Notes: generated by a model from the letters alone, not told the origin. DNA of 64,000 nt from Sandaracinaceae bacterium (GCA_016706685.1 JADJJE010000053.1:24382-88381); one strand, 5' to 3'. Positions 25,942 through 37,231 are shown, counted from the stretch's first letter. Program-made: numbers and translations.

Positions 25942-27114
25942 ATGTCCATCTCAGCGCTACGTACCGGTGAAGGCAACGCGGAGGTCCGCCTCTGGACCGA
26001 GCTCGCGTCCGTGGAGTCGTCGGCGCTCGACCAGCTGCGCAACATCGCGCGGCTGCCGTGGGTGTTCCACCACGTGGCGGTCATGCCCGACGTGCACTTC
26101 GGCAAGGGCGCCACGGTGGGCTCGGTCATCGCCATGAAAGACGCCGTGTGCCCCGCGGCGGTGGGCGTGGACATCGGCTGCGGCATGGCCGCCGTGCGCA
26201 CCAACCTCACCGCGGCGGACCTGCCGGACTCGCTGGCGCTGCTGCGCATGCGCGTGGAGAAGGCCATCCCCGTGGGCTTCTCGTCGCACGAGAAGGTCCC
26301 GAAGCAGGCCGAGAAGTCGCGCCTGTGGAAGGGCTTCCCCGAGCTGCACGGGAAGGTGCAGGACATGCGCGGCAAGGCCCGCAAGCAGATGGGCACGCTC
26401 GGCGGTGGCAACCACTTCATCGAGCTGTGCCTCGACACCGAAGACCGCGTCTGGATGATGCTGCACTCGGGCTCGCGCAACATCGGCAAGACGCTGGCCG
26501 AGATCCACATGGGCATCGCGCGCAAGCTGGCGCACAACCGCGCGCTGCCGGACCCGGACCTGGCCGCGTTCCTGGCCGGCACGCCCGAGATGGACGCCTA
26601 CCGCCGCGACCTCTTCTGGGCGCAGGGCTACGCGCTCGAGAACCGCCGCATCATGCTGGAGCTCTACCGCGACGTGCTGCGCGGGTTGTTCAAGAAGGTC
26701 ACGTTCGAAGAGCCCATCGAGTGCCACCACAACTACGTCTCGGAGGAGCACCACTTCGACGAAGACGTGCTGGTCACGCGCAAGGGCGCCATCAGCGCGC
26801 GCCAGGGACAGCTGGGCATCATCCCGGGCAGCATGGGCACCCGTTCGTACATCGTGCGCGGCCTCGGCAACCCCGAGAGCTTTCAGTCGGCCTCTCACGG
26901 CGCTGGCCGGCGCATGAGCCGCGGCCAAGCCAAGCGCGAGTTCACCCTGGCCGATCTCGCGGCGCAGACCGAAGGCGTGGAGTGCCGCAAGGACCACACC
27001 GTGTTGGACGAGATCCCCGGGGCCTACAAGGACATCGACGTGGTCATGGCGCAGCAGGCAGACCTGGTGGAGGTCGTGGCCACGCTGCGGCAGGTCATGT
27101 GCGTGAAGGGCTAG
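25942..27114 (+). CDS. rtcB: RtcB-type RNA-splicing ligase
   Basis: A 390-residue RtcB ligase, which joins RNA 3'-phosphate or 2',3'-cyclic phosphate ends to 5'-OH ends using GTP and manganese. Visible motifs: MPDVHFGKGATVGSVIA at the N-terminus, VGVDIGCGM with metal ligands D77 and C80, GGGNHFIE (N157, H158), HSGSRN (H175), CHHNY, and SASHGAGRRMSR where H319 is the guanylylated His. The length is typical. It stands alone: no rtcA or archease gene is adjacent. In bacteria it repairs cleaved tRNA or rRNA. Start ATG at 25942, with no other ATG near. Confidence 0.95.
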   Translation: MSISALRTGEGNAEVRLWTELASVESSALDQLRNIARLPWVFHHVAVMPDVHFGKGATVGSVIAMKDAVCPAAVGVDIGCGMAAVRTNLTAADLPDSLALLRMRVEKAIPVGFSSHEKVPKQAEKSRLWKGFPELHGKVQDMRGKARKQMGTLGGGNHFIELCLDTEDRVWMMLHSGSRNIGKTLAEIHMGIARKLAHNRALPDPDLAAFLAGTPEMDAYRRDLFWAQGYALENRRIMLELYRDVLRGLFKKVTFEEPIECHHNYVSEEHHFDEDVLVTRKGAISARQGQLGIIPGSMGTRSYIVRGLGNPESFQSASHGAGRRMSRGQAKREFTLADLAAQTEGVECRKDHTVLDEIPGAYKDIDVVMAQQADLVEVVATLRQVMCVKG

Positions 27115-27136
27115 TACCTCCCATCAGAGGTACTAG
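27111..27136. terminator. Perfect palindromic hairpin covering the rtcB stop
   Basis: CTAGTACCTC at 27111-27120 and GAGGTACTAG at 27127-27136 are exact complements around a 6-base loop. The rtcB stop codon TAG is inside the left arm, and the arm ends 6 bases before the stop of the convergent lipoprotein gene. It is probably a bidirectional terminator or 3'-end stabiliser; there is no T run. Confidence 0.5.
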
Positions 27137-27142
27137 GAGAGC

Positions 27143-28627
27143 TCAGAGGCAGAGTGCGATATCGCCGGCGACGACGTCGGAGGCGCTCCGCGGGGAGATT
27201 CGGCCACTGCCCGCGACGAAGCCCACCACACCTCGAACCGTCGTGAGGCACTCGCCGATGGTGCGAGGCGGGCGTGTGTCGAAGACGCTCTCGTCCACCC
27301 GGTAGCTGGGCGAGCTGCCAACCATGTAGTCGCCGAAGTCCGAAGCTCCATCCGGGTTCAGCGTCGTGACCATGGCGGGCGCGGACAGCGTCACGAGCAC
27401 ACTCTCGTACGGCTCCGGGTCCCCGTTGTCGCCTGCCAGGCTGGCGATGGATACCGAGAGTGGGACGGGGGTGACGCTCGGGAGTGTGGTCGGGATGACC
27501 CGTACCCCCACTAGCTCCGTGAGCGTCATGAACTCCTCGGTGGTGCCCACCACGCGAACGATGTCCCCAACCGCCAGGTCCGCGACCGTTCCGATGGCAA
27601 CGGTGGGGTTGTACACGAGGATCCCGTTGAAGAGCGCGCCCTGGGCAGCATCCGCGACCCACACGCGGGGGAACAACGGGTCGGCGTCGACGGCGGTGAC
27701 GACTACGTCGGTCAACGCGACGACCGTGGCCGTGGGAACCGTCCCGTTCTGAATGTTCACGATGTTGGTGTGCGTGGGACAGGCGGTGCCGTTGGTGATG
27801 TCCGACGGGGAGCGCGGCGCGAGGTTCGAGACGAAGCCGAAGTACTCGAGGACGCCCGTCATCGACGCGAAGCAAGTCCCGACGGGGAAGTCGGTGCCAC
27901 CCGTGCCGAGCTCCGTGAACTGCGACGTCGCGCGCAGCTGCCCAGTCAGCGTGACGTTCTTGAACAGCGGATCGGCTCCCGGAACGGTCGGCACGTCACG
28001 CGTGCGCACGTTCTCGACGCGGACCAAGGACGACTCCCACTGCTCGGCCTCCGCGGGCGATGCAGCGATGACGAAGGCATCGACGAGCGTCGGCGCGGGG
28101 ACTGTGGTGGTCCCCGTCTCCGCGATCGTGATGGCGCCATCGACCGGAGCGACGATCCGCGTGGCGGTCCGACCCGACGTGTCGAAGGGTGCTGCGTACT
28201 CCTCCTTGATGCCCCCGCTGATGGTCACGACGTCCCCCGGAGCGAGGGAAGCGACGGACGTCGCGTTGGCCATGACCACGACGCTCCCGAACGGGCCACC
28301 CGCCGGCTCCTGCACGAAGACCCGGTTGCTGAGTGTGCCGTAGGTGTCCACCGCGATGACGACCACGCCCTCGAGGAGAACCGCGTCGCCCACGGGGAAG
28401 CTAGGATTGCGGACCGAATAGATGGTGTCGTCGGTCGGTACCTCCCCATCCACCATGGCGTCGGGAAGGACCTCGCCGTCCATTGGCGCCTCGCCGTCCA
28501 TGGGCACGAAAGCGTCTCGGCCGAAGTCGTCGCTGCCCGCGTCCGTGGGACCCGAATCACTGCCACCACAGCCAGCCAAGCCAACGAGACCCAGCAACAA
28601 GCACAAGCACACGAACATGTTTCGCAT
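27143..28627 (-). CDS. Lipoprotein with OB-fold-like repeats
   Basis: A 494-residue lipoprotein. The signal ends LAGC, followed by an Asp/Gly-rich tether with repeated MDGE. The rest holds two copies of a strand-rich unit: a start like VLLEGVVVIAVDTY..NRVFVQEP, then VVVMANATSV..L.PGDVVTISG, then a region like WESSLVRVENVRT. This is the layout of the OB-like modules found in secreted nucleases and in surface proteins (DUF5689/YhcR type), but no nuclease domain is attached. Likely a surface-anchored binding protein; ligand unknown. It is convergent with rtcB. Confidence 0.7.
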   Translation of the reverse strand: MRNMFVCLCLLLGLVGLAGCGGSDSGPTDAGSDDFGRDAFVPMDGEAPMDGEVLPDAMVDGEVPTDDTIYSVRNPSFPVGDAVLLEGVVVIAVDTYGTLSNRVFVQEPAGGPFGSVVVMANATSVASLAPGDVVTISGGIKEEYAAPFDTSGRTATRIVAPVDGAITIAETGTTTVPAPTLVDAFVIAASPAEAEQWESSLVRVENVRTRDVPTVPGADPLFKNVTLTGQLRATSQFTELGTGGTDFPVGTCFASMTGVLEYFGFVSNLAPRSPSDITNGTACPTHTNIVNIQNGTVPTATVVALTDVVVTAVDADPLFPRVWVADAAQGALFNGILVYNPTVAIGTVADLAVGDIVRVVGTTEEFMTLTELVGVRVIPTTLPSVTPVPLSVSIASLAGDNGDPEPYESVLVTLSAPAMVTTLNPDGASDFGDYMVGSSPSYRVDESVFDTRPPRTIGECLTTVRGVVGFVAGSGRISPRSASDVVAGDIALCL

Positions 28628-28893
28628 CAGGAACTCCCTTCGGTCACGACGCCCAGCGCGAAGGACACGCGCCGCGATCGTGGCCGCTGTCTAGCAGCGG
28701 TTCAGCGAGGTGTCGACATATGCCGCGAGCACGTTGTCCCATCAGCGCGCCACGATTCGTGCGCCACGTAGTCGCTGGGGACGGACCAGCGCATCGCCCC
28801 CACATGGCCGCTTCGGTGGAGAAACTCTGCCGCTTGGGTGTGTAGCCCGCGCGCCATCCGCGAGATGCTCTCCCCAACCCCGGAGACGTCACC

Positions 28894-29679
28894 ATGCTGC
28901 CCGACTACGAGCCCCCTCGCCCCGCCACCGGTCGCCGCAAGCGCATCTACCAGGCGGGCATCCTCGCGGGGGTGGTGCTGGTCTTCGTGACGTGGGCGCT
29001 GATCATGGCGGGCGTCATCCCGCCCACGCCCACCGACGTCTACGTGACGTGCATCGTGCTGGTGGCGCTGTTCACGCCGTGGGCGGCGTTCCTGGACAAC
29101 CCGGGCGAGCAGCGCACTCAGGTGCAGCGCTTCGCCGAGTTCGCGTTCAACTGGCTGCTGCTCTCGGGCATCGCGCAAACGTTCTGGGAGCTGCCGTGGT
29201 TCTTCCTGGACCTCACGGGGCTCATTCACGGCGTGACGGCGGCCGACCACTGGGCCTGGCCCTGGTGGACCTACGGCGGCGCCGACACGCGCTACATCCG
29301 CTCCAACCCCACCATCGCGGGGGTGGAGTTCTGCGCCGGGTTCGCGGGCCCGTTCGAGCTGCTGGCCTGCTACTGGTTCATGACGGGCAAGCGCATCGCG
29401 GCCAACTGGCTGGCGCTGGGCCTCGGCATCGGCCTCACGTGGGGCACCGGCATCTTCTTCTACGCCGAGATCCACGTGGGCTTCGTGAACGTGGCGCAGG
29501 GGGCCTTTGGTTTCTGGGGCAAGTGGTTCGGCCTGAACCTGCCGTGGGCGCTGGCACCGCTGTTCTTCATCCCGGCGTCCATCTGGGAGCTGCGTGAACT
29601 CTACGAAGCGCAGGGCGCCAAGAAGGCCATCGCCGCGCTGCAGGCGGGGGGGCTCCCCAGCGAAGCGGGACCGTTGTAA
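28894..29679 (+). CDS. EBP/EXPERA-like integral membrane protein
   Basis: A 261-residue protein with five or more membrane helices. The central part reads WTYGGADTRYIRSNPTIAG, then VEFCAGFAGPFELLACYWFM, and matches in order the sequence pattern of emopamil-binding protein (Y..GD.RY....F....E...A...GP), the sterol delta8-delta7 isomerase family; a His and Trp precede it (LIHGVTAADHWAW). GGAG lies 11 bases before the ATG at 28894. In eukaryotes EBP isomerises sterol double bonds; some myxobacteria make sterols, so a related role is possible, with a steroid-reductase homologue 2 kb away. Family match is good, function is inference. Confidence 0.6.
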   Translation: MLPDYEPPRPATGRRKRIYQAGILAGVVLVFVTWALIMAGVIPPTPTDVYVTCIVLVALFTPWAAFLDNPGEQRTQVQRFAEFAFNWLLLSGIAQTFWELPWFFLDLTGLIHGVTAADHWAWPWWTYGGADTRYIRSNPTIAGVEFCAGFAGPFELLACYWFMTGKRIAANWLALGLGIGLTWGTGIFFYAEIHVGFVNVAQGAFGFWGKWFGLNLPWALAPLFFIPASIWELRELYEAQGAKKAIAALQAGGLPSEAGPL

Positions 29680-29782
29680 GCTGCCGCACAGGGTTCCCTG
29701 GCACCATCCTCATTCGGTGCTATGCCGCTGCCGCGAGGGGAGCCTTCCTTGGCTCGCACCCTCGAAACTTCAGGAGAACACC

Positions 29783-30286
29783 ATGCTTCGCAACATCACT
29801 CTGATCCTCGCCATCCTCTCCCTCTCGGTCGTCGCCGGCTGCAAGCGCGGTGAGGCCGAGCCCACCACGCCCGAGCCGGAGCCGGCGGCAACGGAGCCCG
29901 CCGCCGACGACGAGGACGGCGTCCACTTCGAGGGTTCGCGCCTGGTCATCCCGCGCAAGATCCAGTTCGCCAACGACAGCGCCGACATCCTGCCGGAGTC
30001 GGACGGCCTGCTCGACAGCATCACCGCCCTGCTGCGCCGCAGCGGGTCCGTCAGCACCCTGATCGTGACCGGCCACACCGACGTCCGCGGCACCGAAGAG
30101 GACAACCAGAGCCTCTCCGAGCGCCGCGCCGCCGCCGTGGTCGCCGCCCTCCGCGAGCGTGGCCTGAGCATCAACATCACGTCCGCCGGTCGTGGCGAGT
30201 CGGAGCCCCTCTGCACCGAAGAGACCGACGAGTGTCACGAGCAGAACCGCCGCGTGGACTTCGTGGTGGAGACGGTCGCCCGCTGA
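29783..30286 (+). CDS. OmpA-like (Pal-type) peptidoglycan-associated lipoprotein
   Basis: A 167-residue lipoprotein; AGGAG is 6 bases upstream of the ATG at 29783 and the signal ends VVAGC (Cys20). After an acidic/Pro linker the OmpA domain begins LVIPRKIQFANDSADILPES and has TGHTDVRGTEEDNQSLSERR with the diaminopimelate-binding Asp and Arg, and ends QNRRVDFVV. It should tie the outer membrane to peptidoglycan. No tol genes are adjacent, so it is better read as a stand-alone OmpA-like lipoprotein than as the Pal of a Tol-Pal operon. A Cys pair (PLCTEETDECHE) is unusual near the end. Confidence 0.88.
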   Translation: MLRNITLILAILSLSVVAGCKRGEAEPTTPEPEPAATEPAADDEDGVHFEGSRLVIPRKIQFANDSADILPESDGLLDSITALLRRSGSVSTLIVTGHTDVRGTEEDNQSLSERRAAAVVAALRERGLSINITSAGRGESEPLCTEETDECHEQNRRVDFVVETVAR

Positions 30287-30317
30287 GCGGGGAGCCCATC
30301 TCGCGATGAGCTCACCT

Positions 30318-30355
30318 GCGGGCCCGGTGCTTCGTGCGCTGGGCCCGCTTCGTTT
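30318..30355. terminator. Hairpin with short T-rich tail between convergent genes
   Basis: GCGGGCCC at 30318-30325 pairs exactly with GGGCCCGC at 30341-30348 around a 15-base loop, followed by TTCGTTT. It is between the OmpA-like gene and the stop of the convergent lipoprotein gene, and fits a terminator for the plus-strand gene. Confidence 0.55.
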
Positions 30356-31604
30356 AATCGTCGTCCTCGTAGGTCTCCTCGTAGGCCTCATCGTCTTCGT
30401 AGTCGCAGCTGGCGATGCGGCGCAGGCCTCCGGTGGGCTCGAACGCCCACGAGCCGGCCATGGTGAACGTGAGGGGATCGAGCCCGTCTGGGGGGACGGT
30501 GTCCGGTGCACGCCGCAGCGGCGCCGGTCGCAGCGTTCGGGTGCCGCCGTCTTCGCGTTCGAGCGTGCGGCGCAGCGTGGGTGACCCCAAGCGCAGGCAG
30601 CCCGGCTGCCGCTGCTCGACGTCGAAGCTCTCCATCTCCACGATCTCGAGGTCGTCGCTCTCGAGGCGCACCCGAGCGGTGCGGGCGAAGCCCACGTAGA
30701 CGTGCGCGAGCTGCCGAATGGCGGCCTCGGTCGTCTGCACGAAGATGATGGCTTCGCCGTCCGTGTACACGTCCCCATCCTGCTCGCGCCATGTGTACTC
30801 GATGCCCACCACGCCCGGGAAGTCGGCGAGCACCGACACCACGGACAGCACGCCGTCGGACTCGAGGAGCGACAGCCTCGTGGAGTCGGTGCAGGCGAAC
30901 CCGGTGTCGCCGCGCTCGCAGATGCGGACCTCGGCGTCGGCCCGGGCCACCAGCGTGCTGCCTGCCATCACCAGCTCGAGCCCCTCGAGCTGCGCGACCA
31001 GCTCCGGGACATCAAGCGAGGCGGGCGCCTCGAGCGGCTGGTCTGGCTGCCCCGTGCGCTTGTGCGTGAGCGTGATGGCCCCAGCGAGCGCCACCAACGA
31101 CACATAGCCCCCATCGGGGTGACCGAAGCTGGTCCTCGCCTGGATGCCTCCATCCTGGCGCGTGAGCATGATGACCGTGATGAACGCGGGTGCGAAGGGC
31201 AGCCCCCAGCAGCTCGGCTCGTCGTCGAGGGTCAGGCAGAAGGTCGCGCTGTCTCGGCTGCCGAAGGCCAGCGCGCGCACCGCGGGCTCCCCCATGTCAC
31301 CGTCCTCCCCCAGCGTGCCGGCCGTGATCGTCCTGACGCCCACTCGGTTGAGCTGCTCGGCCAGGGTGCGGGGAGGCTCGTCGCGCGGCGAGGGCTCGGC
31401 GGCGTCATTCGCCGCGGGCTCGCTCCGCGGCCCCGGATCGAGCCCGGCAGCCTCGTGGCTTCCCTCGGGCGTGGTGGCGCTGCCACCCCCAGCGGGCGCC
31501 GCGTGCGAACACCCCGTGGCGGCCACAGCCAGCAGGATGCGCAGCCAGCCCAACCGCCAGAGGTCAGCGCGCCGGACCGCGGCGCCGTGTGTGAGTCGCG
31601 TCAT
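30354..31604 (-). CDS. Uncharacterised lipoprotein
   Basis: A 416-residue protein whose N-terminus has a basic stretch, a hydrophobic core (WLRILLAVAAT) and a Cys (GCS) that could be a lipobox. A Pro/Glu/Ala linker (about 35-75) is followed by a mixed domain with two Cys pairs (TFCLTLDDEPSCWG and ICERGDTGFAC) and ends in an acidic Tyr/Glu/Asp run. The ATG at 31604 gives a long n-region; a GTG further in would be possible. It lies 24 bp downstream of the 5-alpha-reductase gene on the same strand, so co-transcription is likely. No family recognised. Confidence 0.6.
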   Translation of the reverse strand: MTRLTHGAAVRRADLWRLGWLRILLAVAATGCSHAAPAGGGSATTPEGSHEAAGLDPGPRSEPAANDAAEPSPRDEPPRTLAEQLNRVGVRTITAGTLGEDGDMGEPAVRALAFGSRDSATFCLTLDDEPSCWGLPFAPAFITVIMLTRQDGGIQARTSFGHPDGGYVSLVALAGAITLTHKRTGQPDQPLEAPASLDVPELVAQLEGLELVMAGSTLVARADAEVRICERGDTGFACTDSTRLSLLESDGVLSVVSVLADFPGVVGIEYTWREQDGDVYTDGEAIIFVQTTEAAIRQLAHVYVGFARTARVRLESDDLEIVEMESFDVEQRQPGCLRLGSPTLRRTLEREDGGTRTLRPAPLRRAPDTVPPDGLDPLTFTMAGSWAFEPTGGLRRIASCDYEDDEAYEETYEDDD

Positions 31605-31628
31605 GCCGCACAGGCTAGTCGGCCCGCG

Positions 31629-32420
31629 CTACCAGATAAAGGGGATGAGCGCCTTGCGCTCCTTCGGATAGTCCGGGAAGCGCTCCTGGTACCACTTGTG
31701 GGTGGCGATGGCGCGCGGCACCAGGTTGGCGGCGCTGATGGCGAAGATGTAGATGCCGGCCGGGGACCAGGTGAAGACGGCGAAGCCGATCCAGAACACC
31801 AGCTCGCTGAAGTAGCTGGGGTTGGTCACGTAGCGGAAGAGCCCGCCCTGCGGGATGCGATAGTGCCGCTCGCCGCGGGCCACCTCGTCCTTGGTGCGCA
31901 GCGTGCGCAGGATGTGGTCCGAGTGCAGGTTCACCAGTAGGCCGCCGTAGTAGAGGGTGACGCCCACGATGAAGCGCGGATCGGTGAACCACGCGGTGCC
32001 CCGCTCGGGGAACAGCGCCGTGGTCCAGGTGGCGTTCAGGTAGCCGTGGAGCGACGTGACCACCCAGCCGATCATGACCACCATGAGCCCGAAGCTGCTC
32101 TTCTGGCCCTTGGGCACGCGCATGAAGAGCGGCATGAGGAAGCCGCGGTTCAGGTAGTGCACGCCCCACACGAAAGCCACGAACATGGCGAACGGCTCCG
32201 CGCGCTCAGGGCTGCGCAGGTACACCCAGAAGAACAGCAGCGTGGCGGGCAGCTCCATCAGGAACCATCCGACGCGCGGGTCGAGCGACATCCCGAAGCG
32301 GTCGGTGGCGAAGCGGCCATACGGGGACGCGATGAAGGGTGCCGCCACCAGCGTGAGCGCCACGATGGCGAAGGCGACGGTCAGGGCGAGGTTGAACGTG
32401 GGATCCGCGGTGAAGTTCAT
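31629..32420 (-). CDS. Steroid 5-alpha-reductase family membrane protein
   Basis: A 263-residue protein with six or seven membrane helices. The C-terminal third matches the steroid 5-alpha-reductase domain: Y.IP.GGLF.YVTNPSYF.E...W.GFA, then ..A...N..PRA..TH.WY.E.F..YP..R.ALIPFIW, with the N-P-x-Y/F and H-x-W-Y motifs of NADPH-dependent enoyl reductases. Eukaryotic members reduce the delta4 double bond of 3-oxo-steroids or polyprenols; bacterial substrates are less certain. Start ATG at 32420. It is divergent from the hybrid kinase at 32545 and shares the region with the EBP-like gene, so a sterol/isoprenoid link is plausible. Confidence 0.85.
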   Translation of the reverse strand: MNFTADPTFNLALTVAFAIVALTLVAAPFIASPYGRFATDRFGMSLDPRVGWFLMELPATLLFFWVYLRSPERAEPFAMFVAFVWGVHYLNRGFLMPLFMRVPKGQKSSFGLMVVMIGWVVTSLHGYLNATWTTALFPERGTAWFTDPRFIVGVTLYYGGLLVNLHSDHILRTLRTKDEVARGERHYRIPQGGLFRYVTNPSYFSELVFWIGFAVFTWSPAGIYIFAISAANLVPRAIATHKWYQERFPDYPKERKALIPFIW

Positions 32421-32544
32421 GGCTGTCGACAGTGTCCTGGGGGGACCTGTCTCGTGACAGCGGAACCCGCCGAGATCAACGCGAACGAATCGCCCGTGGT
32501 CAATGCGTGGGGAGCCGGCGCGCTCGAATGGTAGGCTAGCGGGA

Positions 32545-34953
32545 GTGTCAGCGACGTCGAAAACCAAGCCCCCGCCCGCCAGTGGTGCCGATCTCGAGCG
32601 AGACCGGGTGCTCGAGAACCTGCGCGCCAGTGAGCAGCGCCTCGCGGCGATCATCGAGAACTCACCCGGCGTGGCGGTCCAGGTGTACGACCGCGCGGGC
32701 CGCGTGCTCGAGTGGAACCGCGCGTCCGAGGCCATGTTCGGGTTCTCCCGTGAGGCGGCGCTGGGACGCACGCTCGACCAGCTCATCCACACCCAGGAGG
32801 CCGCCGACGCGTTCGTGGCCACCCTGGCGTCCATCGCCGCGAGCGGCGCGCCGGTAGGCCCAGCCGAGCACCACTTCAAGCGCCTCGATGGCTCGAACGG
32901 GGTGTGCCTGTCCACCATCTTCGCCATCCCGGGATCGCCGCGAGATCTCAACTTCGTGTGCATGGACGTGGACGTCACGGCGCTGCACGAGTCCAACGCG
33001 GCGTTGCGCGAGACGCGCAGTCGCTTCGAGGCCATCTTCCATCAGACCTTCCAGTTCATCGGCCTGCTGGACACGGCCGGCACGCTGCTCGAAGCCAACC
33101 GCAGCTCGCTCGAGTTCGCGGGTGTGAAGAACGAAGACGTGATTGGTCGCCCATTCTGGGAAGCCGTCTGGTGGTCTCACTCACCCGAGCAACAGGCGCT
33201 CCTGCGTGACGCCATCACCCGATCCGCGGCGGGCGAGTTCGTGCGCTTCGAGGCCATGCACTCACGCCCGGACGGCACACCCGCCTACGTGGACTTCTCG
33301 CTGAAGCCCGTGCGCGGAGACGATGGGAAGGTCGTGCTGCTCATCCCGGAGGGCCGCGACATCAGCGACCTCAAGCACGCCGAGGCCGAGGTGCAGCGCC
33401 GCGTCGCGCGCTTCCGGTCCATCGCCGAGGCCATGTTCGACGCCCACTACGAGTGGGACGTGGCCACTCAGCGCATCTGGCGCAGCGACTCGTTCCTGCG
33501 CCTGGCGGGCACCGTGGACGAGCACGACGGGGGCTACAGCTGGTGGCGAGATCGAGTCCACCCGGACGACTACGAGGCCGCGAGCGCCAGCATCGCGCAC
33601 GCCGTCTCGGCCCACGTGCCGCGCTACGACATGCGCTACCGCTTCCGGGCGGCCGACGGGACGTACCGCTGGCTGGCGGATCGCGGGTGCCTCGAGTTCG
33701 CGGCGGACGGCTCGGTAGCCCGCACCGTGGGCGCCATCCGCGACGTGACCCACGAGGTGGAGGCCGAGGCGGCGCGCGAGGCCATGGAGGAGCGCATTCG
33801 CGCCAGCCAGAAGCTCGAGAGCCTGGGTCTCTTGGCGGGCGGCATCGCGCACGACTTCAACAACTTCCTGACGGGCGTGCTGGGCTACGCGGCGCTGGCC
33901 GAGATGGAGCTCCCGGAGCAGTCGCCCGCGCGCAAGTCGGTCACGCAGATCCAGTCGGTGGCGCTCCAGGCGGCGGAGCTCACGCGGCAGATGCTGGCGT
34001 ACTCGGGGCGCGGCGCCTTCGTGGTGAAGCCCATGGGCCTGGACGCGCTGGTGGTGGAGATGCGCCCGCTCCTGGCCAAGGTCGTTTCGCGCAAGGCCCA
34101 GCTCAGCTTCATCTTGGCGCCGGCTCCCGTCCGGGCCGACGGGGCGCAGATGCGGCAGATCGTGATGAACCTCATCACCAACGCCTCGGACGCGCTGGGG
34201 TCGTCCACCGGACAGATCTCGGTGCGCACGGGCACACGAATCATGACCGCCGAGGACCTCGCGAGCCCGTTCTCCGACGCCACGTTGCCCGCCGGCGACT
34301 ACGCCTACTTCGAGGTGCGCGACACGGGCGAAGGGATGACGGCCGAGACCCGGGCCCGCATCTTCGACCCCTTCTTCACCACCAAGGTGAAGGGACGAGG
34401 CCTCGGGCTGGCCGCCGTGTTGGGCATCGTGCGTGGTCATGGTGGGGTGGTCCATGTCGACAGCGAGGTGGGCCATGGCACCACCTTCCGGCTGGTGCTG
34501 CCGGTGGAGACGGCCACACACGCGCTGCCCACGGCAAGCCTGCAGGGAGCGCCGAGCCGTGGCGCGGGGGTGGTGCTCATCGTCGAGGACGAAGAGATGA
34601 TCCGCAGCACCACGCGCACCGCGCTCGAGCTGGCAGGCTTCGAGGTGCACGGCGCGTTCGACGGCCAAGACGGCATCGACGCCTACCACCGGCTCGGAGG
34701 CGCCGTGGACGTGGTGCTGTTGGACCTCACCATGCCCCGCAAGGGCGGCTGGGAGGTGCTGACCGAGCTGCGAGCGCTCCGCCCGGACCTGCCCGTCCTG
34801 CTCATGAGCGGCTTCGACCGGCCCGATGGCCGTGCGGGCATCGCTCCCGGCACGGTGTACGAATTCATCCAGAAGCCGTTCCACATGCGTGAGCTGGTGG
34901 AGCGCCTGTCCTCGATGATGCCTGCCGCCCCCCATAAACAGACGAATTCGTAG
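32545..34953 (+). CDS. Soluble hybrid histidine kinase with three PAS domains and C-terminal receiver
   Basis: About 800 residues without membrane segments. PAS domains lie at roughly 30-150, 155-275 and 290-400 of this start; the third is PAS_3-like (HYEWDVATQRIWRSD, WWRDRVHPDD). Then HisKA with GGIAHDFNN (phospho-acceptor His), the ATPase N box (QIVMNLITNASDAL), G boxes (DTGEGMT, FFTTKVKGRGLGLA) and a receiver with VEDEE, LLDLTMP (phosphorylated Asp) and QKPF. It has the PAS-kinase-receiver order of the kinase at 4953, so the two look like paralogues of one cytoplasmic type. GTG at 32545 is preferred; ATG 32503 would add 14 residues. No partner regulator gene is adjacent. Confidence 0.9.
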   Translation: MSATSKTKPPPASGADLERDRVLENLRASEQRLAAIIENSPGVAVQVYDRAGRVLEWNRASEAMFGFSREAALGRTLDQLIHTQEAADAFVATLASIAASGAPVGPAEHHFKRLDGSNGVCLSTIFAIPGSPRDLNFVCMDVDVTALHESNAALRETRSRFEAIFHQTFQFIGLLDTAGTLLEANRSSLEFAGVKNEDVIGRPFWEAVWWSHSPEQQALLRDAITRSAAGEFVRFEAMHSRPDGTPAYVDFSLKPVRGDDGKVVLLIPEGRDISDLKHAEAEVQRRVARFRSIAEAMFDAHYEWDVATQRIWRSDSFLRLAGTVDEHDGGYSWWRDRVHPDDYEAASASIAHAVSAHVPRYDMRYRFRAADGTYRWLADRGCLEFAADGSVARTVGAIRDVTHEVEAEAAREAMEERIRASQKLESLGLLAGGIAHDFNNFLTGVLGYAALAEMELPEQSPARKSVTQIQSVALQAAELTRQMLAYSGRGAFVVKPMGLDALVVEMRPLLAKVVSRKAQLSFILAPAPVRADGAQMRQIVMNLITNASDALGSSTGQISVRTGTRIMTAEDLASPFSDATLPAGDYAYFEVRDTGEGMTAETRARIFDPFFTTKVKGRGLGLAAVLGIVRGHGGVVHVDSEVGHGTTFRLVLPVETATHALPTASLQGAPSRGAGVVLIVEDEEMIRSTTRTALELAGFEVHGAFDGQDGIDAYHRLGGAVDVVLLDLTMPRKGGWEVLTELRALRPDLPVLLMSGFDRPDGRAGIAPGTVYEFIQKPFHMRELVERLSSMMPAAPHKQTNS

Positions 34954-35044
34954 CCCCGGGGGAGCGTCTACTTGCCGAAACCCCCACAAATGACTAACAC
35001 CCGCCTCCGCGGGCATCTCGCCCCATCCTCAAGAGCAGGTAGTT

Positions 35045-37132
<2,088 letters not shown>

Positions 37133-37139
37133 GAAGACT

Positions 37140-37157
37140 CCGGCCCGCTAGGGCCGG
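37140..37157 (+). terminator. Short hairpin just after the EF-G gene
   Basis: CCGGCCC at 37140-37146 and GGGCCGG at 37151-37157 form a 7 bp stem with a GCTA loop, starting 8 bases after the EF-G stop. No T run follows; it precedes the stronger terminator at 37174. Confidence 0.45.
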
Positions 37158-37173
37158 GCACTAACCTGAAAGG

Positions 37174-37208
37174 CGCCTCCGTGATCGATCACGGGGGCGT
37201 TTCTCGTT
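37174..37208 (+). terminator. Rho-independent terminator of the EF-G gene
   Basis: CGCCTCCGTGATC at 37174-37186 is followed immediately by GATCACGGGGGCG at 37187-37199, a 13 bp arm pairing with one G-T pair, and then TTTCTCGTT. The core GTGATCGATCAC is a perfect palindrome. The stem plus T-rich tail is the clearest intrinsic terminator in the window. Confidence 0.8.
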
Positions 37209-37231
37209 GTGACGGGGGGAGGTGATCGATC

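Noticed and set aside
34940..35044. A riboswitch or leader before the EF-G gene
   Set aside because: Only a short CCCGCCTCCGCGGG hairpin is visible, with no conserved riboswitch core.
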